Below, one piece after another: positions 6,776-14,011 of a stretch of DNA of 16,716 nt. The stretch's first letter is position 1; the number at the start of each line of letters is the position of its first letter. The position numbers and the translations under genes were made by a program. Under the pieces are notes generated by a model that ran no database searches, was not told the DNA's origin, and saw nothing but the letters and a program-made list of their open reading frames with translations. This DNA comes from Candidatus Bathyarchaeota archaeon (lineage in GTDB: Archaea; Thermoproteota; Bathyarchaeia; TCS64), in NCBI GenBank assembly GCA_014730055.1, contig WJIV01000216.1:1-16716 (forward strand), in the 5' to 3' direction.

Positions 6776-8160
6776 GTTACTCGTTCATGAGTATAAAGGA
6801 ACTCTCAGACCTCATTGAGAGCGGAGAGACTAAACCGACAGAATTGACTGAGTACTTCCTAGAACGTCTCAGTGAAAATGGCCCCAAGCTTAATGCTATA
6901 GTCACAATTACACCGGAAAGAGCATTAAAAGAGGCAATTAAAGCCGAGGAGGAAATAAAGAAAGGAAATAAGAGAGGTGCCCTACATGGAATCCCTTATG
7001 GTGTCAAAGATCTTCTTGCTACGGATGGTATTCCTACATCTTGGGGAGCAGCTCCTCTAAAAAATCAGGTCTTCAATTATGATGCAACAGTCGTATCTCT
7101 TCTTAGTAAAGCAGGGGGAGTGCTCTGCGCAAAGCTTGCTATGATAGAGTTAGCCGGAGGAATGGGCTATAAGCAGCCAAATGCTAGTTTCACCGGGCCT
7201 TGTGCAACACCATGGAGTTTTGAACATTGGAGCGGAGGAAGTAGCAGCGGCTCAGGAGCAGCTGTGGGTTCTGGAATTATTCCCTATTCGATAGGATCAG
7301 AAACATGGGGCAGCATATTGAGTCCAGCTACCAACTGTGGGGTTTCTGGCTTGAGACCCACATATGGAAGAGTCAGTCGGTATGGAGCAATGGCACTAAG
7401 CTGGACTCTAGATAAACTCGGCCCGCTAGCCTTAACAGCTGAGGACTGTGGACTGATTCTAGAGGCAATATCAGGTTATGACCCAAGGGATGAATCAACT
7501 TCAAATAGGAATTTTAAGCTCAATTTGGATGAGGGCGTATTCAAGCTCGCTTACTTAAAAGATGTTACAGAAGATTGTGATTATGATGTGGTTAAAAACT
7601 TCAATAACTCATTAAATGTACTTGAAAAATTCTCAAATGTTGATGAAATATCCATACCCGATATGCCATACGAGGAGATTACCAGAACAATATTGAACGC
7701 TGAAGCGGCAAGCGCCTTTGAGGATTTTACAAATGCAGGATTAGCTCAAGAGTTAACAGCTCCAGAGGACCGTTACGGTCCATATGGTAGGATGTCTATG
7801 CTTGCAGTTGATTACCTGAGAGCTATGAGGCTTAGGAAGAAGATGTGTAAAACTGCAATTGAATCAATGCTAAAATACGATGCAATTATTGGTCCATCCC
7901 GAACAAAAACAGCTCCACCAATAGACGAGGAATTCAGAAAGGTTGCTCCCGGATCGACTAGGGATATCATGGGTGCGATTGGAAACGGAGCCGGTTTACC
8001 ATCAATTACAGTACCGAACGGATTTAGCGAGGATGGACTTCCAACTGGTTTGCAGTTCATGGGAAAACCATTTGCAGAAAATATGATAATATCCGCTGCT
8101 GCAAGCTTCCAACGATATACAAACTGGCATTTAAAACACCCTTCGAATTTTTTAGATTAG
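6772..8160 (+). CDS. Amidase-signature family hydrolase (GatA/AtzE-like)
   Basis: This 462-residue enzyme hydrolyses an amide bond with a Ser-cisSer-Lys triad. All three residues are visible: K79 (YGVKDLL), S157 in the glycine/serine-rich loop WSGGSSSGSGAA, and nucleophile S181 in GSETWGSILSPA. The spacing of 24 between the two serines is as in characterised members. The nucleophile motif is unusual: the family norm is near GGSIRxPA, whereas here a tryptophan (W179) and a leucine (L183) replace the first glycine and the arginine, so the substrate pocket may differ. TTG at 6772 is chosen because AGGGAGGA lies at the right distance; ATG at 6787 is an alternative. The substrate is unknown. GatA itself is less likely since GatB is absent, but a distant gatB cannot be excluded. 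Confidence 0.88.
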   Translation: MSYSFMSIKELSDLIESGETKPTELTEYFLERLSENGPKLNAIVTITPERALKEAIKAEEEIKKGNKRGALHGIPYGVKDLLATDGIPTSWGAAPLKNQVFNYDATVVSLLSKAGGVLCAKLAMIELAGGMGYKQPNASFTGPCATPWSFEHWSGGSSSGSGAAVGSGIIPYSIGSETWGSILSPATNCGVSGLRPTYGRVSRYGAMALSWTLDKLGPLALTAEDCGLILEAISGYDPRDESTSNRNFKLNLDEGVFKLAYLKDVTEDCDYDVVKNFNNSLNVLEKFSNVDEISIPDMPYEEITRTILNAEAASAFEDFTNAGLAQELTAPEDRYGPYGRMSMLAVDYLRAMRLRKKMCKTAIESMLKYDAIIGPSRTKTAPPIDEEFRKVAPGSTRDIMGAIGNGAGLPSITVPNGFSEDGLPTGLQFMGKPFAENMIISAAASFQRYTNWHLKHPSNFLD

Positions 8161-8178
8161 TTATTATGTAAATTTGAG

Positions 8179-8667
8179 TTAGAGCTCAATTTCAGGGGTT
8201 TTCTTTCCCGTAATATGCTCAACTTCGATCTTACAAACTATTGTGTCTTTTATTCCATCAGAGTTGAGGAATTTGTCAAGTAATGGTTCAGGATCTGGCT
8301 CTAATTGGGTGATTATAATCCTAAATGCTTCTTGTTTTTCAGCTATTTCTTTCAAAAATTTGACCTTACCCTCAAACATCACAGTCACATAATTGTGGGT
8401 GCATTCACCTTTCTGATATCCATAATCAATTAACGCCTGTCCCCAAACAATGGGTGTAGAAGTTAGGTAGTCAAGTTTTTTTCCTTCGTTTGCACAGTGG
8501 ATATACAAGCAATTTTTCGCCTCATCATAACCGTGGCTTAGCGAGACCAGGTAAGGTCTACCATCTTTTATCATTGCTATGGTGATAAATTTGGTTTCCT
8601 TGAGAACTTGGAATAGTTTTTCCTTATCTTTTATCTCTTTGTCGATCCTTCTAAGATGATATTTCAT
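8179..8667 (-). CDS. FMN-binding split-barrel protein, NimA / pyridoxamine-phosphate-oxidase-like
   Basis: This 162-residue cytoplasmic protein has the flavin-binding split beta-barrel pattern of the PPOX superfamily. Residues 27-60 (KFITIAMIKDGRPYLVSLSH...) form the first strands. The segment CLYIHCANEGKKLDYL, with its histidine and EGKK, is characteristic of NimA-like nitroreductases and related uncharacterised archaeal proteins. The C-terminal half (HNYVTVMFEGKVKFL) completes the barrel. It probably binds FMN or F420 and acts on an unknown substrate; antibiotic resistance should not be assumed. It is convergent with the amidase gene, 18 bp apart, and divergent from the prepilin peptidase gene. 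An A/T-rich element around 8686-8697 lies about 25 bp before its ATG. Confidence 0.8.
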   Translation of the reverse strand: MKYHLRRIDKEIKDKEKLFQVLKETKFITIAMIKDGRPYLVSLSHGYDEAKNCLYIHCANEGKKLDYLTSTPIVWGQALIDYGYQKGECTHNYVTVMFEGKVKFLKEIAEKQEAFRIIITQLEPDPEPLLDKFLNSDGIKDTIVCKIEVEHITGKKTPEIEL

Positions 8668-8731
8668 AATATGATCTAAGGATACTTGATTATTTCTTTT
8701 TCTCTACAAATGGATTTATCGTTTAGAATAC

Positions 8732-8742
8732 TTTTATTTATA
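8732..8742 (+). promoter_or_regulatory. Candidate TATA box that decides the start of the prepilin peptidase gene
   Basis: TTTTATTTATA is centred about 24 bp upstream of ATG 8761. This matches the spacing for a leaderless transcript beginning at that ATG, and argues against the in-frame TTG at 8686 and ATG at 8710, which lie upstream of the box. Confidence 0.5.
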
Positions 8743-8760
8743 GCACCCCATTTCATCGTT

Positions 8761-9525
8761 ATGGGTCCGACAGACTATTTTCTAGACTATTTGAGGACTC
8801 TCCTCGCGTTATCGATGCTTGGTTATGGGTCATACAAAGATATCAAAACCAGGGAGATACATGATAAGGTCTGGTTAATATTCGGCGGATCTGGGTTAAT
8901 TCTAAATCTATATGCGTTATTTATTGGATCTCTTAGCTTCAGACAGTTGATTATATCCGTTGGATTCATGGGTCTCCTTATGTTACTATTTGGATACTTC
9001 AGGCTATTCGGTGGAGCTGATCTTTTAGCCTTCTTAGCATTATCCCTCATTCACCCAAAGCCTCCCATTTATCTAATGGCTAACTGGGGTTGGATTCCAC
9101 CTTTATTTTCCTTCACATTAGTCTCAAACACTGCGTTGGTGGGTGTACTAACTCCTTTTTTAATTTTCCTTAAAAACTTAATGTCTTTTCTTACGGGAAA
9201 TGATCCTTTTGAGTTCCACCAGAATGTACCTTTCTGGAAAAAGATTGCCCTATTTTTTACTGGGTTGAATCTTGATTCAAAACAGATTAGAGGTGTTCCC
9301 TTTGAATACCCATTAGAAACTTTAGATGGAGATTTGAGGTTGAGGACTAATATTTGGGATGATGAGGAAGCTGAGAAAATTCTTAAAAAGCTGAGAGCAG
9401 AGAAGGACCGAATATGGGTCTCAGCGACTCTTCCTTATATTCTGATTATGAGTGGAGGATATTTGCTCTCAATTGTTTTTGGTGATGTGTTGCTCTGGTT
9501 CTTTATATTGTATCTTGAAGTGTGA
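8761..9525 (+). CDS. GxGD-type prepilin / preflagellin peptidase (A24 family, FlaK/PibD-like)
   Basis: This integral membrane aspartic protease, 254 residues from ATG 8761, would cleave class III signal peptides of archaellins or type IV pilin-like proteins. The first catalytic aspartate is D27 in SYKDIKTREIHD, and the second is D87 in FGGADLLA, the GxGD-like motif. Several hydrophobic segments surround them. A hydrophilic stretch of about 50 residues (roughly 165-220), containing DDEEAEKILKKLR, precedes a last membrane segment, as in FlaK/PibD. A longer reading from TTG 8686 would add 25 residues, but promoter spacing favours 8761. No pilin, archaellin or secretion ATPase is encoded nearby, so the substrates lie elsewhere. 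The 3' end overlaps the convergent amidohydrolase gene by 23 bases. Confidence 0.87.
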   Translation: MGPTDYFLDYLRTLLALSMLGYGSYKDIKTREIHDKVWLIFGGSGLILNLYALFIGSLSFRQLIISVGFMGLLMLLFGYFRLFGGADLLAFLALSLIHPKPPIYLMANWGWIPPLFSFTLVSNTALVGVLTPFLIFLKNLMSFLTGNDPFEFHQNVPFWKKIALFFTGLNLDSKQIRGVPFEYPLETLDGDLRLRTNIWDDEEAEKILKKLRAEKDRIWVSATLPYILIMSGGYLLSIVFGDVLLWFFILYLEV

Positions 9526-11290
9526 GAACGGAACCGGGGCGATTTCCGGTGTGCTTGCCATTCTCAACGACAATTATACCATTTACCAATACATGTTTTA
9601 TTCCCGTTGGATACTCATTAGAAATCTCTGGATCGCCAGGTATACCTAATTTTTTAAGATCCATAAGCACAATATCCGCAAATGCCCCAGGGATAAGTAA
9701 CCCTCTATCCTTTATTTTAAATGTCTTAGCAGGTACCGTCGCGCATTTTTGAACAGCTTCTTCGATGCTCAGAAAATCACTATCCCGAACATATCTCATG
9801 AAAAACTTGGGATATCCAGAAAACTGATCGGGCAGGGGAATAGCGTATGGTGGGAACTTTTTCTCGATATCATTGTTATCACTTATTCCGACATCCAACC
9901 CTACAGCACCCAAAGGGTGCTTGAAGAACTCTTTCATCTGCGCTTCGATCCCTCTATAATCAGTATGAGATCCCTTACTGTTCGGATCAAGTATTATCAG
10001 TTCACATAAGGTATCCCAGGGAGATTTTCTCATTTTTTCCGATGCTTCTTTTAATGAGATTCCGAAATATTCTTTTTCTGAATGTTGAACGATTATCAGA
10101 TTTTCAGACCAATGAGGGTTAATACATGGATTAATAACTAATCTCTGGAAAAGTTCACCTGATTCAATTTCTTCCCATGCTTTCTTCCTGAATTCCTCGG
10201 ATTTAAGCCACTCAGCGAGCTTATCCCGGCTTCCTAACAGGCGGAGCCACTGAGTAAAGTGTAGACTACATAGGTAGGGGAGAGGTTCCCAACACTGCCA
10301 TGGTATAACATCGAATCCTATGATATCTCCATTTGAGATTGCTTCATCTATTGGATCTAATGTTGATTTACCAATTGAGGTCCCAATCTCTTGAGTCATA
10401 GGTGCATTTGTACTCCAGCCGGGGGCAAGATGAGCAATATTAGTCTTTACTCCTGTACTTCTAGCTGTATCAATTACTTCTCTGATTCCCTCAATGGGCT
10501 CAGCACTATAACTTCCCATCTTTATATTCCTGCGTCTTCCTGTTCTTCTCCAATGAGGTGAGTATACTGCATCATACTCTTTTAGAACTTGGACACATTG
10601 TTCCATTTCCATTCTTGACGCAAAGACATCAGGGTCATAATCCAAACCAGCAGATAAACCACGACATCCCTCTCTAATGCCCTGGTGTATTAATTCCTTC
10701 ATACTATCAATTTCATTAATTTCGGCCTCGCGTTTGTAATCCTTCCCCATTACAGCGAATCTTACCGTTCCGTGTCCTAGTAATGGAACATAGTTAATGC
10801 TTATACCCTTCTCAATTATGAAAGCGATATATTCTGCCATATTTCGGTACTCTATATTCCACCCGAATTTCTCATGATGAATTTCATTAACTTCATCAAT
10901 ACTCATCAGTGTAGGTGAGTGGTAGAGATAGGGGTTTCTCTGATAAACCTCATCATATAGAACCCCTGGAGGTCTCATGTATTCCTCTAGTGGAGCAGGA
11001 GATCCACCACATTGGCCACCAACTATTGTGGTACATCCTTGCATTACGGCGCTCTGGCACTCCGGATAATAAGGTAAACCCCAATCCCCATGACTATGAG
11101 GATCAACAAATCCTGGCATCGCGTAGAGTCCATCAGCGTCAATCGTTATCTTAGATTCACTGTCAATTCTACCTAGTTCCAGTATTCTATCGTTCTTTAT
11201 CCCAATAGAGCCTTCAAAAGTTTTATTTATTCCATCTACAATTTTCGCATTTTTAATTATTATATCGAATTCATTTCCCAATTTAATCAA
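9503..11290 (-). CDS. N-acyl-D-amino-acid deacylase-like amidohydrolase (D-aminoacylase family)
   Basis: This 595-residue metal-dependent hydrolase has the amidohydrolase fold. A small beta-sandwich domain (residues 1-55) leads to the zinc motif HSH at H65 and H67 (GFVDPHSHGDWG). A cysteine in GGQCGGSPAPL matches the metal-bridging cysteine of D-aminoacylases. SPHWRRTGRR and NIAHLAPGW supply later histidines, and GLDVGISDNND holds the probable catalytic aspartate region. The C-terminus returns to the sandwich (FADIVLMDLKK...VLVNGIIVVENGK). Such enzymes remove the acyl group from N-acyl-D-amino acids or related amides; the exact substrate cannot be read from sequence. The start is TTG 11290, with a TATA-like element about 25 bp upstream (near 11310-11320), suggesting a leaderless mRNA. 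Confidence 0.9.
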   Translation of the reverse strand: MIKLGNEFDIIIKNAKIVDGINKTFEGSIGIKNDRILELGRIDSESKITIDADGLYAMPGFVDPHSHGDWGLPYYPECQSAVMQGCTTIVGGQCGGSPAPLEEYMRPPGVLYDEVYQRNPYLYHSPTLMSIDEVNEIHHEKFGWNIEYRNMAEYIAFIIEKGISINYVPLLGHGTVRFAVMGKDYKREAEINEIDSMKELIHQGIREGCRGLSAGLDYDPDVFASRMEMEQCVQVLKEYDAVYSPHWRRTGRRRNIKMGSYSAEPIEGIREVIDTARSTGVKTNIAHLAPGWSTNAPMTQEIGTSIGKSTLDPIDEAISNGDIIGFDVIPWQCWEPLPYLCSLHFTQWLRLLGSRDKLAEWLKSEEFRKKAWEEIESGELFQRLVINPCINPHWSENLIIVQHSEKEYFGISLKEASEKMRKSPWDTLCELIILDPNSKGSHTDYRGIEAQMKEFFKHPLGAVGLDVGISDNNDIEKKFPPYAIPLPDQFSGYPKFFMRYVRDSDFLSIEEAVQKCATVPAKTFKIKDRGLLIPGAFADIVLMDLKKLGIPGDPEISNEYPTGIKHVLVNGIIVVENGKHTGNRPGSVLTLQDTI

Positions 11291-11445
11291 CTGATACTGG
11301 TGCCTCTTAGATTAAAAATATCTGTTCCAATAAATTTTTTAAGCAAAAATCATTTCATCAAGGTATTCTTAATTAACCTTTAAAATAATAAAACATAACT
11401 ATAATCGCTTCGATGAGGAAAACTTTTGGAGCCCGCTGAGAAGCT

Positions 11446-11460
11446 GAGGGATAATCCCTC
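11446..11460. repeat. Short perfect hairpin in the spacer between convergent-side gene ends
   Basis: GAGGG-ATAAT-CCCTC forms a five-base-pair GC-rich stem with a five-base loop, in the 194-bp spacer between the amidohydrolase start and the VOC gene stop. It lies about 25 bp beyond the VOC stop on that gene's transcript and may help termination or RNA stability. Apart from this and the amidohydrolase promoter I see nothing else in the spacer. Confidence 0.4.
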
Positions 11461-11484
11461 AATATTAATTTCTAATTGTTCCAA

Positions 11485-11880
11485 TTACTTTACAGGATCG
11501 CTGTATATTTCATGTATGTTGTCATCAGGGTCCGCTATGAATCCAGTTTTCCTTCCCCAGGGCATCATTTCGGGCTGTTTTATAGGTTTAGCTCCTCTAC
11601 GTACAAATTCATGATAAAGATAATCAACGTTAGCGTGTTCTCCTGCAGGTATGGCAAGTTCAAATAACTGTCCTTCAGGTTTCTTGAGATAGCTCTCTTG
11701 TTCTGTATGTTCATACATTGTCTCTCTTGTGCATAATGCGAATCTCACTCCGGGGTTGTGAAATTCAACGTAATTTCCTAGATCTTCAATTATTGGGAAG
11801 CCCAGTATCTCATTATAAAATTCTTTCATCGGCTCAATTTTGTCTGTAAGAATAGTCACAAGCCCAATCTTTCTCTCCAT
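11485..11880 (-). CDS. VOC-superfamily (glyoxalase/bleomycin resistance/dioxygenase fold) protein
   Basis: This 131-residue protein shows the paired beta-alpha-beta-beta-beta modules of the vicinal-oxygen-chelate fold. Module one runs through LVTILTDKIEPMKEFYNEILGFPI, and module two through FELAIPAGEHANVDYLYHEFVRRGAKPIKQP, ending FIADPDDNIHEIYSD. The C-terminal GFIADPDDNIHEI is the hallmark (usually DPDGN-x-x-E-L), with the glutamate a likely metal ligand. Members include lyases, dioxygenases and antibiotic-binding proteins, so the reaction is undetermined. The ATG at 11880 is clear. It is divergent from the TIGR04076-like gene, with about 100 bp between them carrying two inverted repeats. 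Confidence 0.85.
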   Translation of the reverse strand: MERKIGLVTILTDKIEPMKEFYNEILGFPIIEDLGNYVEFHNPGVRFALCTRETMYEHTEQESYLKKPEGQLFELAIPAGEHANVDYLYHEFVRRGAKPIKQPEMMPWGRKTGFIADPDDNIHEIYSDPVK

Positions 11881-11909
11881 ATTATCTATAAAATAGGTAT
11901 CTCAAATTA

Positions 11910-11956
11910 GATAACATTATCCAATTTTTTAAACTAGAAAACTAAAATAGCTAGTT
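11910..11956. promoter_or_regulatory. Divergent spacer with two inverted repeats, possible operators
   Basis: A 12-bp palindrome GATAA-CA-TTATC lies at 11910-11921, about 30 bp before the VOC start. A second repeat, AACTAG (11932-11937) and CTAGTT (11951-11956), brackets an A/T-rich stretch likely to be the TATA box of the rightward gene at 11982. Such placement suits a repressor site, but short repeats are common in AT-rich DNA. Confidence 0.3.
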
Positions 11957-11981
11957 ATCAATTAAGAATTGGGTTAATAAT

Positions 11982-12287
11982 ATGGTTAATGATGTTAAAA
12001 TAACCGTGGTGTCGATGCTTAAACCAGGGCCCGTCTTCGAGGAACTAGCCGCTGGAACAGTATCATCTGAATGCGACAGGTATAAGGTTGGAGATGAATA
12101 CGTCTCTGAAGGCCTAAACATGCCAGAAGGGTTCTGCAGTTGGGCTTGGGCTGATATACAGAGAGATGTCGCTCATTTAGCAATGGGTGGCAATTTCCCC
12201 TGGATAAAAGAAGAAGGCAGCATGGTATCATGCTGCACTGATGGACTAAGGCCCGTCGTTTTCAAACTAGAAAGAATTCAAGAATGA
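11982..12287 (+). CDS. TIGR04076-like small conserved protein of unknown function
   Basis: This 101-residue protein matches the pattern of the TIGR04076 family: an N-terminal strand (VKITVVSML), a central KVGDEYVSEGLNMPEGFCSW followed by AWADI, then LAMGGNFPW, and a C-terminal CCTDGLRPVVFKLERI. Conserved cysteines fall in GFCSWAW and in the SCCTDG pair, with another near VSSEC; they could bind a metal or act in redox chemistry. The family occurs in archaea and anaerobic bacteria and has no established role that I know. The ATG at 11982 begins the domain directly, so the length is typical. It is divergent from the VOC gene, and its 3' end overlaps the convergent transglutaminase-like gene by 10 bases. 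Confidence 0.82.
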   Translation: MVNDVKITVVSMLKPGPVFEELAAGTVSSECDRYKVGDEYVSEGLNMPEGFCSWAWADIQRDVAHLAMGGNFPWIKEEGSMVSCCTDGLRPVVFKLERIQE

Positions 12288-13369
12288 TCAACACTCTTTT
12301 TTATTACATAATATAATAACAATGGTATAAATGGTATAAAGTAATATAACCTATTAATTTGTTTTATTTCATTGTATTCCTTTGCTGTACATATATTAGA
12401 TGATTCTAGGAATATATTATTTGATATTAAATTTTCTTTATGGTTTATTTCATCTTTAACATAGTCGTACTCTGTTATGTTCCAAGCAACTACCATATTT
12501 GGTCTCCAGTAAGGAGCTTCTATTATAGCATCAATTGGGGTTAATGATTTGCTGAGTGTCAAATCAACTGGAAGCCATCCATATGGTGGTATATAGACCA
12601 TAGCCCAAGCATGCCAACTTAACCCCTCATATGTGTAATTGAGGTGCCCTTCCCATACGATATCTTCTCCTTGTAAGTTTTGATTAATTATCAAACCTGT
12701 CTGCAAGATAGCAGGTATACCTATACTCCTGCACATTGTAATGAACAAAAGTGCTAGGTCATCGCAGTCTCCTCTGGGGTCACGTATAGTAATATTCGGG
12801 TATCGAGGTAATTCAGAGTATTTATAGATTGAATACTCTTTGAACCAGTCTATTAATGAAAAGACCTTACTCAAAACAGTAACCTCGTCCTCCGTTATTT
12901 CTTGCGCTATATCTTTAATTTCCATGTTATTTGCAGGAAATACATCACAACTTTTTATGTGCTTTATATATTCATTTGGAATATCGTGGATTTCTCCTGC
13001 ACTTTTCGGTTCAATTTCAACCATTTCTTTTTCTGAAGTTTTTATATGGTAAGTTATATTGACTTGATAAGATTTAGCTGATTTCAATGAAGTATGTGAA
13101 TTTATCAATATCTTGCTAAAACCATCATCTAGCGCTATGACCTTAAAACTTGATCCCCGAACACTAAATACAATCTCTTGATATGAATTATTATTAAAGT
13201 ATGGTAATCCCAAATCAACTTCAGTAAAATTGTACTTTTCTTGCCCTCTGTTTGTATAGTTCCATCTTATCGTGTAGTTATAATTCGCTTTAGCATTAAC
13301 CACAGTGTTTATCGATAAATTTAACACGATGATTAAGGAAAGAGTGAAAATCCTTACTTTTTGACTCAA
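12278..13369 (-). CDS. Exported membrane-anchored transglutaminase-like (papain-fold) protein
   Basis: This 363-residue protein has a signal peptide or N-terminal anchor (residues 6-26, hydrophobic, ending near VVNAKA). An extracellular domain of about 310 residues follows, then a C-terminal membrane segment (about 341-357, FIPFIPLLLYYVI) and a short basic tail. The transglutaminase-like core carries the triad C202 (RGDCDDLALLF), H253 (WHAWAMVY) and D269 (LPVDLTLS). The order and spacing are those of this superfamily, which includes proteases and cross-linking enzymes. The extracellular part has about eight N-glycosylation sequons such as NYT, NFT and NIT, fitting an archaeal surface protein. 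Translation starts at TTG 13369. A TATA box 26-30 bp upstream predicts a leaderless mRNA. The substrate is unknown. Confidence 0.82.
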   Translation of the reverse strand: MSQKVRIFTLSLIIVLNLSINTVVNAKANYNYTIRWNYTNRGQEKYNFTEVDLGLPYFNNNSYQEIVFSVRGSSFKVIALDDGFSKILINSHTSLKSAKSYQVNITYHIKTSEKEMVEIEPKSAGEIHDIPNEYIKHIKSCDVFPANNMEIKDIAQEITEDEVTVLSKVFSLIDWFKEYSIYKYSELPRYPNITIRDPRGDCDDLALLFITMCRSIGIPAILQTGLIINQNLQGEDIVWEGHLNYTYEGLSWHAWAMVYIPPYGWLPVDLTLSKSLTPIDAIIEAPYWRPNMVVAWNITEYDYVKDEINHKENLISNNIFLESSNICTAKEYNEIKQINRLYYFIPFIPLLLYYVIKKSVDHS

Positions 13370-13393
13370 TATTATGATATCACGACATATGGC

Positions 13394-13402
13394 GTTTTAT
13401 AG
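13394..13402 (-). promoter_or_regulatory. TATA box of the transglutaminase-like gene
   Basis: Read leftward, CTATAAAAC is centred about 29 bp before TTG 13369, placing transcription start at or within two or three bases of the start codon. This supports both the TTG start and leaderless expression. The rest of 13370-13507 shows no other feature. Confidence 0.5.
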
Positions 13403-13507
13403 ATTTATCTAATTGCTTTCAAATAAAAATGTAGTATAAGGATACCTAAAGGCGCGATGTCATTTTATTTCTTATTTTATCCGATTAAGAACTTTGACAG
13501 TAAAAAG

Positions 13508-13590
13508 TGCGGGGGGTGGGATTCGAACCCACGAAGGACTTCTCCATCAGGACCTGAACCTGACCCCTTTGGCCACTTGGGAACCCCCGC
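13508..13590 (-). tRNA. tRNA-Leu, anticodon CAG
   Basis: The 83-nt gene folds as a type II tRNA. The acceptor stem is GCGGGGG with CCCCCGC and an A discriminator. The anticodon stem is TCAGG/CCTGA around loop TTCAGGT, giving anticodon CAG (decodes CUG). The variable arm is a short GGA/TCC stem, and the T arm GTGGG-TTCGAAT-CCCAC is perfect. There is no intron and no encoded CCA; the strand continues CTTTTT, a likely terminator. It starts 13 bases after the gcvH stop in the same direction, leaving no room for a private promoter except inside gcvH, so read-through from the gcvTH operon is possible. Confidence 0.96.
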
Positions 13591-13603
13591 TGGAGAAAAA
13601 AGG

Positions 13604-14011
13604 TTAGTGCTCGGCTGTTTCTAAATGTTTCTTATATTCCTCTACATCCATCAGTTTTCCAAGATCTTCCTCTAGGTTGTTTGGCTCTATTTTTGCTATC
13701 CAGCCTTCACCATATGGATCATCGTTAATCTTTTCTGGTGCATCTAAGAGCTCCTCGTTGACCTCAACGATTACTCCTCCTACAGGTGCGTACATGTCGC
13801 TAACTGCTTTTACAGACTCGACAGCGCCTATAGCTTCACCAACACCGACCTCTGTTTCTTCCTCAGGTAGTTCCACATATACTACATCATGGAGCTGTGC
13901 TTGAGCGTAGTCGCTTATTCCTACGGCAACGTTTCCGTCATCCAGCTTTTTTGCCCATTCATGCTCTTTGGTATAGTATAGTCCTTCTTCAACTTTGTAT
14001 TCTTCACTCAT
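13604..14011 (-). CDS. gcvH: Glycine cleavage system H protein
   Basis: This 135-residue carrier protein shuttles the aminomethyl group on a lipoyl arm between the P, T and L proteins. The family start YYTKEHEWAK lies at residues 12-21. The lipoylated lysine is K68 in GAVESVKAVSDMYAP, and the C-terminal DPYGEGWIAKI is intact. ATG 14011 is chosen because GAGGGAT sits a few bases upstream and the protein then has the normal length; an in-frame ATG at 14047 would lie inside gcvT. The start overlaps the gcvT stop by eight bases (ATGAGTGA), so the two are coupled. GcvH is the predicted target of the LplA/LplB and LipS-like proteins at 735-3630. Confidence 0.96.
   Translation of the reverse strand: MSEEYKVEEGLYYTKEHEWAKKLDDGNVAVGISDYAQAQLHDVVYVELPEEETEVGVGEAIGAVESVKAVSDMYAPVGGVIVEVNEELLDAPEKINDDPYGEGWIAKIEPNNLEEDLGKLMDVEEYKKHLETAEH

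Noticed and set aside
8686..8760. N-terminal extension of the prepilin peptidase from TTG 8686
   Set aside because: The best TATA box lies inside this extension, 24 bp before ATG 8761, and the family starts close to the first membrane segment as it does from 8761.
11411..11447. Possible C/D-box sRNA (GATGA followed by two CTGA motifs)
   Set aside because: The C box lacks the full RTGATGA consensus, there is no C' box between the CTGA motifs, and no terminal stem is present.
11430..11460. Resemblance to fragments of a TPP riboswitch (GCTGAGA, then GGGATAATCCC)
   Set aside because: The order is compressed, the enclosing P1 helix and the second sensor arm are missing, and the site lies on the strand opposite to both flanking genes.
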